Of a stretch of 21,748 nucleotides of DNA, positions 20,725 through 21,748 are shown piece by piece. The notes under the pieces are model-generated. The model made no database searches. It was not told where the DNA came from and was given only the letters and a program-made list of their open reading frames with translations. The DNA lies in the NCBI GenBank assembly GCA_014730235.1, contig WJIO01000127.1:1-21748 (forward strand). The letters run 5' to 3'. A program made the position numbers and the translations under genes. The stretch's first letter is position 1; each line of letters opens with the position of its first letter. This DNA comes from Candidatus Poribacteria bacterium. GTDB lineage: Bacteria > Poribacteria > DTPJ01 > WJIO01.

Positions 20725-21748
20725 TTATTTTTTATTTTGATTATACTGGAGATAAACAACATGAGTCTGAGTATATTCATACAAGCCATGTTTCCCATCT
20801 GCACCGCCGATGCCGGATTTCCGCCATCCGGCGTGAAAGCCTTGAATGGCCTCAAAGTTTTCCCGATTTATGTATGTCTCACCAAATCTGATCTCGTTAC
20901 AGGCTCTCATGGCAACATCAATATTGGTGGTATAGATGGAAGAAGTCAAGCCGTATTCGCAATCATTGGCATACTTAATTGCCTCATCCAGATCATTGAA
21001 GGTAACAATAGGGATAACCGGACCGAATATCTCTTTTCGTATTATCTCATCCGATTGTTTTAAACTCGTCAATACAGTTGGTTTGTAGTAATACCCGGTT
21101 CCTCGGATATTATCACCTTCACCGCCTAGGAGAAGTTCAGCACCACCTTTGACGGCTCGTTTGACGAGACCATCAACTTTTGTAAATTGATCTTTATTCA
21201 CCAACGGCCCCATATCAATGTCTTCGTCCATGAGGGGATCTCCATAAGTTACCTGTTCCATGGATCCAACCATTTTTTCGGTGAAGGCCTCAACTACATT
21301 TTTATGAACGTAAATTCTCTCGGCACAGTTGCAGACCTGGCCAGTATTTCCAACTCGGGAATTCTTAATTGCTTCCACAGCCAGATCCAGATCTGCGTCA
21401 GCAAGTACTATGGCCGGGGCTTTTCCACCCAGTTCCAGGCTGACTTTTGTTACATTCTTTGCAGCGGCTTCCATCACTTTTGGGCCAGCCTCAACGCTTC
21501 CAGTCATACTTATTATTCCTACTTTGGGATGAGAAGCAAGAGCTTGTCCTACAGTTGAACCATGCCCAAAGACTGTATTAAAAACACCATTAGGTAAATC
21601 AGATTTAGCAACGATTTTTGCAAATTCAAAAGCGTTATTTGGAGTTTCACAACTGGGTTTAATGACTATTGTGTTACCTGTAACCAAAGCCGGGGCCATT
21701 TTACGTATAATCAGAAAGAAGGGAAAATTCCAGGGCAGAATTCCACCT
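20725..21748 (-). CDS. aldA: lactaldehyde/glycolaldehyde dehydrogenase, AldA type (N-terminus beyond window)
   Basis: The frame is open to the right edge; residues before Met 21699 read GGILPWNFPFFLIIRK, the conserved ALDH lead, so the gene continues outside. Visible motifs are APALVTGNTIVIKPS (NAD-binding), FNTVFGHGSTVG, SMTGSVEAGPKVM, SLELGGKAPAIV (general-base Glu), GQVCNCAERIYV (first Cys catalytic) and EIFGPVIPIV. The end, GETYINRENFEAIQGFHAGW, followed by RKSGIGGADGKHGLYEY, is nearly that of E. coli AldA. The enzyme oxidises L-lactaldehyde to L-lactate, or glycolaldehyde to glycolate, with NAD, in fucose, rhamnose or pentose breakdown. With the downstream ketoglutarate-semialdehyde dehydrogenase it points to use of deoxy sugars, pentoses or sugar acids. 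It ends 16 nt before a strong hairpin terminator. Confidence 0.9.
   Translation of the reverse strand, partial: GGILPWNFPFFLIIRKMAPALVTGNTIVIKPSCETPNNAFEFAKIVAKSDLPNGVFNTVFGHGSTVGQALASHPKVGIISMTGSVEAGPKVMEAAAKNVTKVSLELGGKAPAIVLADADLDLAVEAIKNSRVGNTGQVCNCAERIYVHKNVVEAFTEKMVGSMEQVTYGDPLMDEDIDMGPLVNKDQFTKVDGLVKRAVKGGAELLLGGEGDNIRGTGYYYKPTVLTSLKQSDEIIRKEIFGPVIPIVTFNDLDEAIKYANDCEYGLTSSIYTTNIDVAMRACNEIRFGETYINRENFEAIQGFHAGWRKSGIGGADGKHGLYEYTQTHVVYLQYNQNKK

Noticed and set aside
20617-21558. Plus-strand open frames opposite the aldehyde dehydrogenases
   Set aside because: They are antisense shadows of strongly conserved ALDH coding sequence and have no start signals of their own.

Overview
The window looks like an AT-rich chromosome segment (G+C near 40% by eye) from an uncultured, at least facultatively anaerobic bacterium that breaks down carbohydrates. 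The mix of small secreted LamG/jelly-roll proteins, a uroporphyrinogen-decarboxylase-like enzyme, a Gfo/Idh/MocA oxidoreductase, a glycyl radical enzyme and two large membrane proteins of the DUF6785/DUF6784 type recalls Candidatus Poribacteria and similar uncultured lineages. That placement is an impression, not proof. There are no rRNA or tRNA genes, no CRISPR array, and no phage or transposase genes.

Layout. (1) 1-2891, minus strand: a partial secreted protein, two tandem paralogous secreted carbohydrate-binding-like proteins, and a secreted six-bladed PD40/TolB-like propeller. (2) 2892-4400: two copies of a small MITE with ~21-bp terminal inverted repeats and perfect 8-bp target duplications, flanking a secreted LamG protein. 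(3) 4405-7445, plus strand: a housekeeping operon of scpA, scpB, an RluB-type pseudouridine synthase (probably starting at CTG) and a flippase-like membrane protein. (4) 7625-11864, plus strand: a tight operon of URO-D-like protein, Gfo/Idh/MocA oxidoreductase, MoaD/ThiS-like protein and DUF6785-type membrane protein. (5) 18764-12079, minus strand: a FadR/GntR regulator with a perfect consensus promoter, a second DUF6785-type membrane protein, a glycyl radical enzyme, and two tandem secreted jelly-roll proteins. (6) 21748-19063, minus strand: AldA-type lactaldehyde/glycolaldehyde dehydrogenase (partial) and an alpha-ketoglutarate-semialdehyde dehydrogenase, separated by a hairpin terminator.

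The most interesting signal is a short C-terminal tag shared by five secreted proteins of three apparently different folds, with a sixth degenerate case. It fits [AS]-V-x4-K-[LI]-[AST]-x-x-W-G-x-[IV]-[KR] and always ends 0-4 residues before the stop. It is absent from all cytoplasmic and membrane proteins here. Four of the five tag genes also carry a perfect 13-15 bp stem-loop starting 10-12 nt after the stop, without a U-tract. The tag may be an undescribed sorting, anchoring or assembly signal.

How the genes may work together (inference): two catabolic operons each pair a DUF6785-type membrane protein, a possible transporter, with a different enzyme set. The tagged secreted proteins would bind glycans or other surface polymers outside the cell, and the aldehyde dehydrogenases would finish sugar breakdown (lactaldehyde, glycolaldehyde, ketoglutarate semialdehyde).
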